DNA of 8,230 nucleotides. Origin: an uncultured Rhodocyclaceae bacterium. GTDB lineage: Bacteria > Pseudomonadota > Gammaproteobacteria > Burkholderiales > Rhodocyclaceae. Below the pieces are notes generated by a model that saw only the letters and a list, made by a program, of their open reading frames with translations, was not told the origin of the DNA and searched no databases. The stretch covers positions 1-8,230 of the forward strand of contig URNG01000125.1 in the NCBI GenBank assembly GCA_900549295.1, given 5' to 3'. The stretch's first letter is position 1. Every line of letters begins with the position of its first letter. A program made the translations under genes and the position numbers. This document shows, piece by piece, positions 1 to 6,947 of this stretch.

Positions 1-5
1 GAAAA

Positions 6-506
6 TCAGACCCGCTGTGGGTGAAACAGCCCGGCACCCCCCCCCTGCCGGTACAGCGGCGGCTCCATCGGAAACAGCGCCAGCACGCGGCTGACGGCGC
101 GCCCGATCTTGTGGATGCGAGCGCCGCGCCAGGCCCAGATGGAGGGGCTGACATAGTGCACGGTCGGCGTGCCGGCCGCTTTCAGGCTGGCTTCCAGGCC
201 GAGGTTGAAATCCGGTGCGTCGATGCCGATGAAGATGTCCGGGCGCTCGCGTTTCAGGCGTTTTTTCAGTTGCCGGCGGATGCCGGCGATGCGGCGGTAG
301 TTCTTCAGCGCATCCCAGTAGCCCATCACCGACAACTCGCCCATCGGCCACCAGCAGGTCATGCCCTGCCCTTCCATGCGCGGGCCGCCGATGCCGTAGA
401 ACACGGCTTGCGGCAGTTTTTCCTTGAGGGCCGCTATGAGATGCGCGCCCAGCAGATCACCGGAAGCCTCGCCCGCGACCAGGGCGATACGTAAAGTGCC
501 GCTCAT
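6..506 (-). CDS. lpxB: Lipid-A-disaccharide synthase LpxB, N-terminal part (frame broken at the window edge)
   Basis: LpxB joins UDP-2,3-diacylglucosamine to lipid X (2,3-diacylglucosamine 1-phosphate) to give the tetra-acyl disaccharide 1-phosphate of lipid A, at the inner face of the cytoplasmic membrane. Visible family motifs are G-E-A-S-G-D at residues 12-17, G-I-G-G-P-R-M at 38-44, I-D-A-P-D-F-N at 95-101 and H-Y-V-S-P-S-I-W-A-W-R at 117-127. Full-length LpxB is about 380 residues, so only the first ~154 are recognisable here. After L-Y-R-Q (Q154, bases 45-47) the frame enters a run of nine G on the coding strand (37-45) and reads 12 residues unlike the family before TGA at 6-8. Other LpxB proteins continue about as A-G-V-P-V here, so I infer a sequence error or a bad contig end rather than a natural stop. 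The ATG at 506 lies 4 bases after the lpxA stop, as expected for the lpxA-lpxB pair. Confidence 0.93.
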   Translation of the reverse strand: MSGTLRIALVAGEASGDLLGAHLIAALKEKLPQAVFYGIGGPRMEGQGMTCWWPMGELSVMGYWDALKNYRRIAGIRRQLKKRLKRERPDIFIGIDAPDFNLGLEASLKAAGTPTVHYVSPSIWAWRGARIHKIGRAVSRVLALFPMEPPLYRQGGGAGLFHPQRV

Positions 507-510
507 GATG

Positions 511-1281
511 TCAGCGGATGATGCCGCGCTTGGAGAGAGCCAGGAAATCGACGAACAACTGCACCTCGGGCTGCGTCTGCGCCGCTTCGATCAGTTTGCC
601 GCGCGCTTCTTCCAGCAGGAGGCCGGATTTGTACAGGGTGCGATAGGCGCGTTTCAGGGCGAGCAGCGCATCGGCGGAAAAACCGCGCCGCTTCAGCCCT
701 TCGACGTTGATGCCGTAGGGCTGCGCGGTGTTGCCCGCCGCCATCAGGTAGGGCGGCACGTCCTGCAGAATCACCGTGCTCACCGCCGTCATGACGTGCG
801 CGCCGATGCGGCAGAACTGGTGCACGCCGGTGAAGCCGCCGAGGATGGCCCAGTCATCGACCGTCACATGGCCGGCGAGCGAGGCGTTGTTGGCGAAGAT
901 GCACTTGCTGCCGACCTGGCAGTCGTGCGCGATGTGCACGTAGGCCATGATCCAGTTGTCGTCGCCGATGCGGGTAACACCCCGATCCTGGGCCGTGCCG
1001 AGGTTGAAGGTGCAGAATTCGCGGATGGTGTTGCGGTCGCCGATTTCCAGGCGCGTCGGCTCGCCGGCGTATTTCTTGTCCTGCGGCACTTCGCCGAGCG
1101 AGGAAAACTGGAAGATGCGGTTGTCGCGCCCGATCCGGGTGTGGCCGTGGATCACCACGTGCGGGCCGATCTCGGTGTTGTCGCCGATCTCGACGTTTGG
1201 CCCGATGATGGAATAGGCGCCGACGCGGACATTGTTGCCCAGGCGCGCGGCGGGGTCGACCAGAGCGGTGGCGTGGATCAT
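511..1281 (-). CDS. lpxA: UDP-N-acetylglucosamine O-acyltransferase LpxA
   Basis: LpxA starts lipid A synthesis in the cytosol by moving a 3-hydroxyacyl chain from acyl-ACP to the 3-OH of UDP-GlcNAc. The protein is 256 residues from the chosen ATG, within the usual 255-265. Residues 1 to ~185 are left-handed beta-helix hexapeptide repeats (many I-G-x-x-x-x units), followed by a helical C-terminal domain (N-V-E-G-L-K-R-R-G-F at 192-201, ending K-R-G-I-I-R). The catalytic base is H119 in H-I-A-H-D-C, equivalent to E. coli His125. The chain-length ruler position, Gly173 in E. coli, is V167 here (A-H-V-M-T-A-V), which suggests a shorter acyl donor. E. coli His99 is replaced by N93 (T-F-N-L-G-T). 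The frame is open upstream to a GTG at 1302, but that start overlaps fabZ and adds seven residues outside the family; the ATG at 1281, one base after the fabZ stop, gives the standard M-I-H-A-T-A start. Confidence 0.96.
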   Translation of the reverse strand: MIHATALVDPAARLGNNVRVGAYSIIGPNVEIGDNTEIGPHVVIHGHTRIGRDNRIFQFSSLGEVPQDKKYAGEPTRLEIGDRNTIREFCTFNLGTAQDRGVTRIGDDNWIMAYVHIAHDCQVGSKCIFANNASLAGHVTVDDWAILGGFTGVHQFCRIGAHVMTAVSTVILQDVPPYLMAAGNTAQPYGINVEGLKRRGFSADALLALKRAYRTLYKSGLLLEEARGKLIEAAQTQPEVQLFVDFLALSKRGIIR

Positions 1282-1282
1282 G

Positions 1283-1723
1283 TCAGAGATCCCGCTTGGC
1301 ACACATCAGCTTGCCTTCGGCGGCAATCTGGCCGTCGACCCGGGCTTCGCCCTTGAATTTCCAGACGCCGCGCATCTGGCGCTCGACTTCGACGTGCAGA
1401 TGCAGTTGATCGCCCGGCAGAATCGGGCGTTTGAAGCGCACTTCGTCCAGCCCGGCGAAGTAGAACACCGTGTCCGGGGCCGGTTTTTCGCCGAGCGACT
1501 TGAACGCCAGGATGCCGCCCGCCTGGGCCAGCGCCTCCATGATGAGGACGCCCGGCATCACCGGGTGATGCGGAAAATGGCCGACGAAAAAGGGTTCGTT
1601 GATGGTGACGTTCTTGTAGGCGTGGATCGACTTGTTCGGCTCGATTTCCAGCACCCGGTCGACCAGCAGGAAAGGATAACGGTGCGGCAGGTGCGCGAGA
1701 ATTTCGTGAATGTCCATCAGCAT
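1283..1723 (-). CDS. fabZ: 3-hydroxyacyl-ACP dehydratase FabZ
   Basis: FabZ removes water from (3R)-hydroxyacyl-ACP to give trans-2-enoyl-ACP in the fatty-acid elongation cycle. It therefore competes with LpxA and LpxD for hydroxyacyl-ACP, which accounts for its place among the lpx genes. The 146-residue hot-dog-fold protein has L-P-H-R-Y-P-F-L-L-V-D-R-V at 12-24 and the active-site motif G-H-F-P-x-x-P-V-M-P-G-V-L at 48-60, with catalytic H49 and E63 (I-M-E-A-L-A-Q). The length is normal and no key residue is missing. Two in-frame ATGs lie close together, at 1723 and 1717; many relatives begin M-D-I-H, so the second may be the true start. No strong ribosome binding site separates them. The gap to lpxD upstream is 17 bases, the longest between genes in this operon, and lpxA follows after one base. 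Confidence 0.96.
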   Translation of the reverse strand: MLMDIHEILAHLPHRYPFLLVDRVLEIEPNKSIHAYKNVTINEPFFVGHFPHHPVMPGVLIMEALAQAGGILAFKSLGEKPAPDTVFYFAGLDEVRFKRPILPGDQLHLHVEVERQMRGVWKFKGEARVDGQIAAEGKLMCAKRDL

Positions 1724-1740
1724 GGCTTCAAACCCCGGTT

Positions 1741-2781
1741 TTAATGGTTATCAATGGTTTTCAATTTCTTTTCCAGCTCGGCGACGCGGTCGGCGAGCTT
1801 GGCCAGACGCCGGATGTGGGCCGCGTTGCGCACCCATTCATCGTGCGTATCCAGCGGGAACACGCTGGTGTAGAGGCCGGGCTGGTTGATGCTCTTCATC
1901 ACCAGCGAGCCGCCGGAGATGGTGGTGTTCGCAGCCAGGCTCACGTGCCCGGAAATCATGCCCGCGCCGCCGACGATGCAGTGCTCGCCGAGCGTCACGC
2001 TGCCGGCGATGCCGGTGCAGCCGGCCAGCACGGAGTAAGCGCCGATCTGGCAGTTGTGCGCCACCTGCACCAGATTGTCGATCTTGGCCCCCTCGCCGAT
2101 CACCGTATCTTCCAGCGCGCCGCGGTCGATGGTGGTGTTGGCGCCGATTTCGACGTCGTCGCCGATCGTCACCGCGCCGATCTGGGGAATCTTCACCCAG
2201 GTCTTGCCTTCCGGCGCGAAACCGAAACCGTCCGCCCCAATCACCGTCCCGGAGTGGATGATGACGCGCTCGCCCAGGGTGCAGCCGGGGTAGATCGTGA
2301 CGTTGGGATAGACGATGCTGTCCGCGCCGATCCTCACCCCGTCGCCGATCACGGCATTGGGGTGGATGACGACGTTTTCGCCCAGCGTCACGCCGCGCCC
2401 GATCACCGCGTGCGCCCCGACGGCGGCGCTGGCCGGCAGTTCAGAGGCGACGACGGCGCTCGCATGCACGCCGCTGAAACCGGCGCTGGCCGGATAGAGC
2501 AAGGTGGCGACGCGCGCGTAATAGGCGTAGGGATTGCCCGTGACGATGCGCGGCCCGGCGAAGCCGTCGGCCGCATCGGGCGCGAGGATCACCGCAGCGG
2601 CGCGGCAGCCCTGCAATTGCGAGGTGTATTTGCGGTTGGCGAGAAAACTGATGTCGCCCTCGCCCGCCCCGGCCAGGGTCGCCACGCGGCAGATGCGCGT
2701 TTGCGGGTCTCCATGCACATCGCCGCCCAGGCGGGCGGCGATTTCGGCGAGCGTCCAGGACTGCGAGCGCTGTGCCGTCAT
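1741..2781 (-). CDS. lpxD: UDP-3-O-acylglucosamine N-acyltransferase LpxD
   Basis: LpxD adds the second 3-hydroxyacyl chain, from acyl-ACP to the 2-amino group of UDP-3-O-acylglucosamine, the third step of lipid A synthesis. The 346 residues (E. coli 341) divide into an N-terminal uridine-binding domain (about 1-100, with G-D-I-S-F-L-A-N at 42-49), a left-handed beta-helix of hexapeptide repeats (about 105-290) and a charged C-terminal helix (A-D-R-V-A-E-L-E-K-K-L at 330-340) that may form a coiled coil. The motif I-G-A-D-G-F-G-F at 181-188 is typical. The catalytic base is H242 in Q-V-A-H-N-C, equivalent to E. coli His239, and H279 matches His276. The start is the ATG at 2781, whose A is also the last base of the skp stop (TAATG), a translational coupling arrangement. 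The frame is open upstream to 2844, but the extra 21 residues overlap skp and do not look like LpxD. Confidence 0.96.
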   Translation of the reverse strand: MTAQRSQSWTLAEIAARLGGDVHGDPQTRICRVATLAGAGEGDISFLANRKYTSQLQGCRAAAVILAPDAADGFAGPRIVTGNPYAYYARVATLLYPASAGFSGVHASAVVASELPASAAVGAHAVIGRGVTLGENVVIHPNAVIGDGVRIGADSIVYPNVTIYPGCTLGERVIIHSGTVIGADGFGFAPEGKTWVKIPQIGAVTIGDDVEIGANTTIDRGALEDTVIGEGAKIDNLVQVAHNCQIGAYSVLAGCTGIAGSVTLGEHCIVGGAGMISGHVSLAANTTISGGSLVMKSINQPGLYTSVFPLDTHDEWVRNAAHIRRLAKLADRVAELEKKLKTIDNH

Positions 2782-3281
2782 TATTTGCCGTCCGACAGGG
2801 CCTTGATAACGCGCTCGGTGATGTCCAGGCGCGGGCTGACCCACACCACGTCCTGCAGGATCAGGTCGAACTTGTCGCTTTCGGCGATCTGCTTGATGGC
2901 GCGGTTGGCCTTTTCGATCACGGCGGCGTTTTCTTCGTTCTGGCGCAGGTTGAGATCCTCGCGGAACTCACGCTGGCGGCGCTGGAATTCGCGCGACAGA
3001 TCGCCGAATTCCTTTTCCTTGTTGCGCCGCTCGTTTTCCGACATGGTCACGGCGTTCTTTTCCAGCGCTTCCTGCATGCCCTGCAATTGCTTGGCCATGC
3101 GTTGCAGTTCCTGGTCGCGCTTGGAAAATTCTCCTTCCAGTTTCTTGCCGGCCTTCTGGGCCAGCGGCGCATCGCGGAAAATGCGCTGGGTATCGACGTA
3201 ACCCACTTTCAGCTCGGCGGCCTGAACCGCGCCAAAGGCGGCCAGCAACGATGCAAGAACGAGCGTTTTAGCTTTCAACAC
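2781..3281 (-). CDS. skp: Periplasmic chaperone Skp (OmpH family)
   Basis: Skp is a trimeric periplasmic holdase that binds unfolded outer-membrane proteins after Sec export and keeps them soluble until they reach the BAM complex. The 166-residue product starts with a Sec signal peptide: K3 and K5, a hydrophobic stretch at ~7-18 and a likely cleavage after A-V-Q-A (residue 21) or A22. The mature part begins E-L-K-V-G-Y-V-D-T-Q-R-I-F, typical of the family. A long charged helical stretch (about 45-130, rich in E, K, R and Q) would form the tentacle-like coiled coils. The C-terminal segment D-L-I-L-Q-D-V-V at 139-146 completes the body domain. The start is GTG at 3281, supported by an AGGAG motif six bases upstream; no ATG lies nearby in frame. 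It sits 14 bases after bamA and overlaps the lpxD start by one base. Also named ompH or hlpA. Confidence 0.94.
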   Translation of the reverse strand: MLKAKTLVLASLLAAFGAVQAAELKVGYVDTQRIFRDAPLAQKAGKKLEGEFSKRDQELQRMAKQLQGMQEALEKNAVTMSENERRNKEKEFGDLSREFQRRQREFREDLNLRQNEENAAVIEKANRAIKQIAESDKFDLILQDVVWVSPRLDITERVIKALSDGK

Positions 3282-3287
3282 AAGTGA

Positions 3288-3292
3288 CTCCT
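3288..3292 (-). promoter_or_regulatory. Shine-Dalgarno site of skp, supporting a GTG start
   Basis: The coding strand reads AGGAG, then six bases (TCACTT), then GTG at 3281. This is the best ribosome binding site in the window. It lies in the 14-base gap between the bamA stop and skp and decides the start, as no ATG is available there. The other genes in the operon mostly lack a clear site and probably rely on coupling to the gene before them. Confidence 0.8.
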
Positions 3293-3295
3293 GAC

Positions 3296-5578
3296 TTAAA
3301 AAGTAGTACCCAGCTGGAACTGGAAGGTTTCCGCCTCGTCGCCGCTCTTCTTGTTCAAGGGCGTGCCGATGCTGAATTTCAAGGGACCGACCGGCGACAT
3401 CCAGGCGGCGGTCACGCCGACCGAATAACGCAATTCGCCGGCATCGAGCTTGTCGCCGGAGGCATAGACCTGACCAGCATCGAAGAATAAACCGAGACGG
3501 GCGGTATTCTCAAGCCCCGGCAGCGTCCACAGCAACTCGGCATTGCCGATCACCTTGCGGTTGCCGCCCAGGCGGTCGTCGTTTTCGATCGTTTTCGGCG
3601 TCCCCAGGGTGCTCGACTTGTAGCCGCGCACCGAGCCGATGCCGCCAGCGTAGTAGTTCTTGAAGAAAGGCAGCCCCTTGCTGTTGCCGTAACCGTCGGC
3701 ATAACCCAGTTCGCCGCCCAGCATCAGGGTGAAACGCTTGGAGAGCGGGAAGAACTGCTGCGCCTGATAACCTGCGCGGTAATACTTCAGGTCGCCGCCC
3801 GGCAGGGTGACTTCAAAGCTGGCGCGCTGGTAGGTGCCCTTGGAGGGGAAGAAAAAGCTGTTCTTCGAGTCGCTCACCCAGGCGAGCGTCAGCGGGAAGG
3901 AAACGTTGGTCTTGCCGAATTCCTTGACGTATTTCTTGTAGTAGGTGGGGCTGTCGTCGAAGGTTTCGATGGACGTCGTGTCCGCGCCCAGGCCGAAGGA
4001 GAAGGACTGGGTTTCGCTGATCGGGAAACCGAAACGGATGCCGCCGCCGGTGGACGCCGATTTGTAGTCGGCGATATTGGTGGAACTGGTATCGGTCTTG
4101 CGGTGGTACACGTCAAAACCCTGGCTGACGCCGTCCGGCGTGAAATACGGGTTGGTGTAGGAAAGCGAATAAGTGCGGTAGGACTTGGCGGTGTTGACCT
4201 GGATGGACACGTTGTTGCCGCTGCCCATGAAGTTGCTCTGCGAAATACCGCCGGAGAGGATGAGCTTGTCGGTGCTGGACGTGCCGGCACCGAGCATGAG
4301 GTTGCCGGTGGGTTTTTCGACCACGCTCACGTTCACATCCAGTTGATCGCTGGTACCGGCCACTGGCGGCGTATCGACCGTGACTTCGGAGAAGAAACCC
4401 AGCCGGTCGATGCGCTCGCGCGAATTCTGCATCTTTTCGGCGTCGTACCAGGCGCTTTCCATCTGGCGGATCTCGCGGCGCACCACTTCGTCACGGGTGC
4501 GCGTGTTGCCGGTGACGTTGATGCGGCGCACGTACACCCGCTTGCCGGGGTCGATGAAAACGGTGAAATCGACCAGATGTTTTTCCGCGTTGATTTCCGG
4601 CGCGGCATTGACGTTGGCGAAGGCGTAGCCTTCCGCGCCCAGACGGTCGGTGATGGCCTTGGTCGATTGGTTGAGTTTTTCGCGCGAGAAAATCTCGCCC
4701 GGGCGCACACTGACGAGCTTGCGCAGATCGTCCTCGGGGATCGAGGTGTCGCCCGCCAGCTTGATGGAAGCCACGCGGAAACGCTCGCCTTCCTTGATGT
4801 TGAGCGTGATGAAAACGTCGCGCTTGTCCGGCGAAATGGACACCTGCGTCGACTCGACGTTGAATTCCAGATAACCCCGGTCGAGGTAGAAGGACTTGAG
4901 CTTTTCCTGATCGGCGGCGAGTTTCTGCCGCGAATACTGGTCGTTCTTGGTGTACCAGGTCAGCCAGCCCGGCGTGGTCAGCTCGAACAGACCGAGCAGT
5001 TCCTTTTCCTTGAACGCCTTGGCGCCGACGATGTTGATCTGGCGAATCTTGGCGGCGTCGCCTTCGACGATGTCGAAGTTGATGCCGACGCGGTTGCGCT
5101 CCAACGGCGTCACCGTGGTGGTGATCTGCGCCGCGTACTTGCCGCGCGACAGATACTGGCGCTTGAGTTCCTGCTCCGCCTTGTCGAGCAGGGAACGATC
5201 GAAGATGCGCCCGGTGGCGATGCCGACTTCCTTCAACGCCTTGATGATCGCGTCCTGCTCGAATTCCTTGAGGCCGACGAAGTTGATCGAGGAAATCGCC
5301 GCGCGCTCCTCGACGATCACCACCATCACATGATCCTCGACGTCGATCCGCACATCCTTGAAGAAGCCGGTGGCGAACAGCCCCTTGATCGCCTGTGCCG
5401 CCTTGTCGTTGTTCAGGATATCGCCCACCTTGACCGGCAGATAGCTGAACACCGTGCCGGCTTCCGTGCGCTGGATGCCCTCGACCCGGATGTCTTTCAC
5501 GACGAATGGCTCGAAAGCCACGGCGGGCAAGGCGAACAAACCGGCAATCAGGGCTGGCAACAGGGATTTTTTCATCAT
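3296..5578 (-). CDS. bamA: Outer membrane protein assembly factor BamA (Omp85)
   Basis: BamA is the core of the BAM complex, which folds beta-barrel proteins into the outer membrane. The 760-residue product has a signal peptide (M-M-K-K, hydrophobic core, likely cleavage after A-V-A at residue 21). Five POTRA domains follow at about 24-91, 92-172, 175-264, 266-344 and 347-421; POTRA5 shows R-R-I-N-V-T-G-N. The Omp85 barrel covers about 422-760, with T-N-P-Y-F-T at 475-480, the loop-6 motif V-R-G-Y at 650-653 and W-M-S-P-V-G-P-L-K-F at 726-735. It ends in Phe (Q-L-G-T-T-F), the usual outer-membrane barrel signal. It is about 50 residues shorter than E. coli BamA, mainly between V-R-G-Y and the following strands, so I infer shorter surface loops. 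The first ATG (5578) overlaps the rseP stop as ATGA. A second ATG follows at once (5575), and a GGCGG six bases before it may make that one the true start. Confidence 0.97.
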   Translation of the reverse strand: MMKKSLLPALIAGLFALPAVAFEPFVVKDIRVEGIQRTEAGTVFSYLPVKVGDILNNDKAAQAIKGLFATGFFKDVRIDVEDHVMVVIVEERAAISSINFVGLKEFEQDAIIKALKEVGIATGRIFDRSLLDKAEQELKRQYLSRGKYAAQITTTVTPLERNRVGINFDIVEGDAAKIRQINIVGAKAFKEKELLGLFELTTPGWLTWYTKNDQYSRQKLAADQEKLKSFYLDRGYLEFNVESTQVSISPDKRDVFITLNIKEGERFRVASIKLAGDTSIPEDDLRKLVSVRPGEIFSREKLNQSTKAITDRLGAEGYAFANVNAAPEINAEKHLVDFTVFIDPGKRVYVRRINVTGNTRTRDEVVRREIRQMESAWYDAEKMQNSRERIDRLGFFSEVTVDTPPVAGTSDQLDVNVSVVEKPTGNLMLGAGTSSTDKLILSGGISQSNFMGSGNNVSIQVNTAKSYRTYSLSYTNPYFTPDGVSQGFDVYHRKTDTSSTNIADYKSASTGGGIRFGFPISETQSFSFGLGADTTSIETFDDSPTYYKKYVKEFGKTNVSFPLTLAWVSDSKNSFFFPSKGTYQRASFEVTLPGGDLKYYRAGYQAQQFFPLSKRFTLMLGGELGYADGYGNSKGLPFFKNYYAGGIGSVRGYKSSTLGTPKTIENDDRLGGNRKVIGNAELLWTLPGLENTARLGLFFDAGQVYASGDKLDAGELRYSVGVTAAWMSPVGPLKFSIGTPLNKKSGDEAETFQFQLGTTF

Positions 5579-6945
5579 GAGCCGCCAAACAGGCGCGTGA
5601 AATCGTTGAATAAAGCAAAAGCCATCAATGCAAACAACATGACCATGCCAATCTGCTGCGTCAAGGCCACAACCCGCAATGAGAGCGGTTTACCACGAAT
5701 AACTTCGGCGGCATGATACACCAAATGCCCCCCATCCAGCACCGGGATCGGCAGCAGATTGAGGACGCCCAAGCTGATGCTGATCAGGGCCATGAACTTG
5801 ACGTAGTAGTCCGGCCCCAGCCGCGCCGACTGGCCGGCGTAGTCGGCGATCGTCACCGGCCCGGAAAGGGTTTTCCAGGACACTTCGCCGGTCAGCATCT
5901 TGCCCATCATGGTCAGGGTGAAGCGGGATTTCTCCCAGGTTTCGCGCAGCGCCTTGCCCGCTGCGGCCAGCGGATCGTAGCGCACGAAGGTGCGCAGCAC
6001 CCGCTGCCCTTCCGGGCTGTCGGCCACCGCCACGCCGACGCGGCCGAAGCGCTGCCCGCGCTCGTTCATTTCCTCGGGCGTCACCGCTACCACGAAATGC
6101 CGGCGCTGGCGCTCCATTTCCAGTTTCAACTGCCGCCCCGGCGCTTTGCGCACCTGCTGCACGAACTGATACCAGTTGGCGACGGCTTCGCCATCGACCG
6201 CCAGCACCCGGTCACCCGCTTGCAGGCCGACCCGCGCCGCCGGCGTATCCGCTTCCACCGCGCCGATGACCGCCGGTAGATCCGGGCCGTAGAACTGCAC
6301 GCCGAGCCGGGCCAGCACATCGCCTTCCCAACCCTCGTCGCCGGCGCGCTCCAGCGCTAGGCGGCGCAGCTTGCTTTCACCCTGGGCGTTCACCACGTCC
6401 AGTTCGACAAACGCCTGCGAGGTGGCCTTGTGCAGCAGAATCCAGCGCAGATCGTTCCAACTCGCCACCGGCTCGCCATCCACGCTGCGCACCTGTTCCC
6501 CGCCCAGAATGCCGGCTTCTGCCGCCGGCGTATCCAGCGGCGGCGTGCCGAGGATGGGCAGCAGTTCGTCACTGCCCGCCATGAACACGCCCCAGTACAG
6601 GAAGATCGCCAGCAGAAAATTCGCCAGCGGCCCGGCCACCACGATCAGACTGCGCTTGCCGACCGTCTGCCGGTTGAAGGCGCGCGCCGCTTCATGCTCG
6701 GCCACCTCGGCTTCGCGCTCGTCGAGCATCTTGACGTAACCGCCGAGCGGTATGGCGCTCACCGCCCATTCGGTCTGGTCGGCGCCAAAACTGCGCTGCC
6801 ACAGCACCGGGCCGAAACCGACCGAAAAGCGCAGGATTTTCACCCCGCACCAGCGCGCCACCAGAAAGTGACCCAGTTCATGCACGACCACCAGCAGCCC
6901 GAGGGCGACGAGGAAGGCGGCGGCGTAAAAGAGGAGCTGTCCCAT
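5575..6945 (-). CDS. rseP: Site-2 intramembrane metalloprotease RseP
   Basis: RseP is an inner-membrane zinc protease. In E. coli it cuts the anti-sigma factor RseA after DegS, releasing sigma-E for the envelope stress response, and it also clears leftover signal peptides. The 456-residue product (E. coli 450) has a first membrane helix at about 5-28 carrying the zinc motif H-E-L-G-H (22-26). A second helix lies near 100-122 (V-V-A-G-P-L-A-N-F-L-L-A). Two periplasmic PDZ domains follow, at about 128-205 and 222-290. The C-terminal membrane part holds N-L-L-P-I-P-V-L-D-G-G-H (396-407), whose Asp404 is the third zinc ligand, and a last helix near 430-448. All catalytic residues are present. The start is the ATG at 6945, two bases after the dxr stop. 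The frame is open further upstream to 7287, but that stretch is an arginine- and proline-rich shadow of dxr. The 3' end overlaps bamA by four bases. Confidence 0.96.
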   Translation of the reverse strand: MGQLLFYAAAFLVALGLLVVVHELGHFLVARWCGVKILRFSVGFGPVLWQRSFGADQTEWAVSAIPLGGYVKMLDEREAEVAEHEAARAFNRQTVGKRSLIVVAGPLANFLLAIFLYWGVFMAGSDELLPILGTPPLDTPAAEAGILGGEQVRSVDGEPVASWNDLRWILLHKATSQAFVELDVVNAQGESKLRRLALERAGDEGWEGDVLARLGVQFYGPDLPAVIGAVEADTPAARVGLQAGDRVLAVDGEAVANWYQFVQQVRKAPGRQLKLEMERQRRHFVVAVTPEEMNERGQRFGRVGVAVADSPEGQRVLRTFVRYDPLAAAGKALRETWEKSRFTLTMMGKMLTGEVSWKTLSGPVTIADYAGQSARLGPDYYVKFMALISISLGVLNLLPIPVLDGGHLVYHAAEVIRGKPLSLRVVALTQQIGMVMLFALMAFALFNDFTRLFGGS

Positions 6946-6947
6946 GT

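Noticed and set aside
424..1356. Plus-strand open frame (310 codons) opposite lpxA
   Set aside because: The repeating I-G-D/N pattern of LpxA read backwards gives its repeated V-D-A-x-A pieces. This is a shadow of the hexapeptide repeats, not a repeat protein.
1900..2480. Periodic GC-rich short repeats (GCCGATC- and GCCGAC-like words) across lpxD and lpxA
   Set aside because: The period follows the 18-base coding unit of the beta-helix hexapeptides in these two acyltransferases, so protein structure explains it without a DNA repeat element.
1744..3201. Long plus-strand open frame (485 codons) opposite lpxD and skp
   Set aside because: It is antisense to two well-supported genes, is rich in A, D, G, H, R and V as expected from the complement of GC-biased codons, and shows no family motif or ribosome binding site.
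4103..5716. Long plus-strand open frame (537 codons) opposite bamA
   Set aside because: It is antisense to the POTRA region of bamA, with a composition (L, E, D, V, H, R) that mirrors the BamA codons. It has no recognisable domain and runs past the bamA start into rseP.
5579..5760. A sigma-E promoter inside rseP driving bamA, as known in E. coli
   Set aside because: Scanning by eye I found no GGAACTT-like -35 with a suitably spaced -10 on the minus strand before bamA or skp, so I list none; a matrix scan could still find a divergent site.
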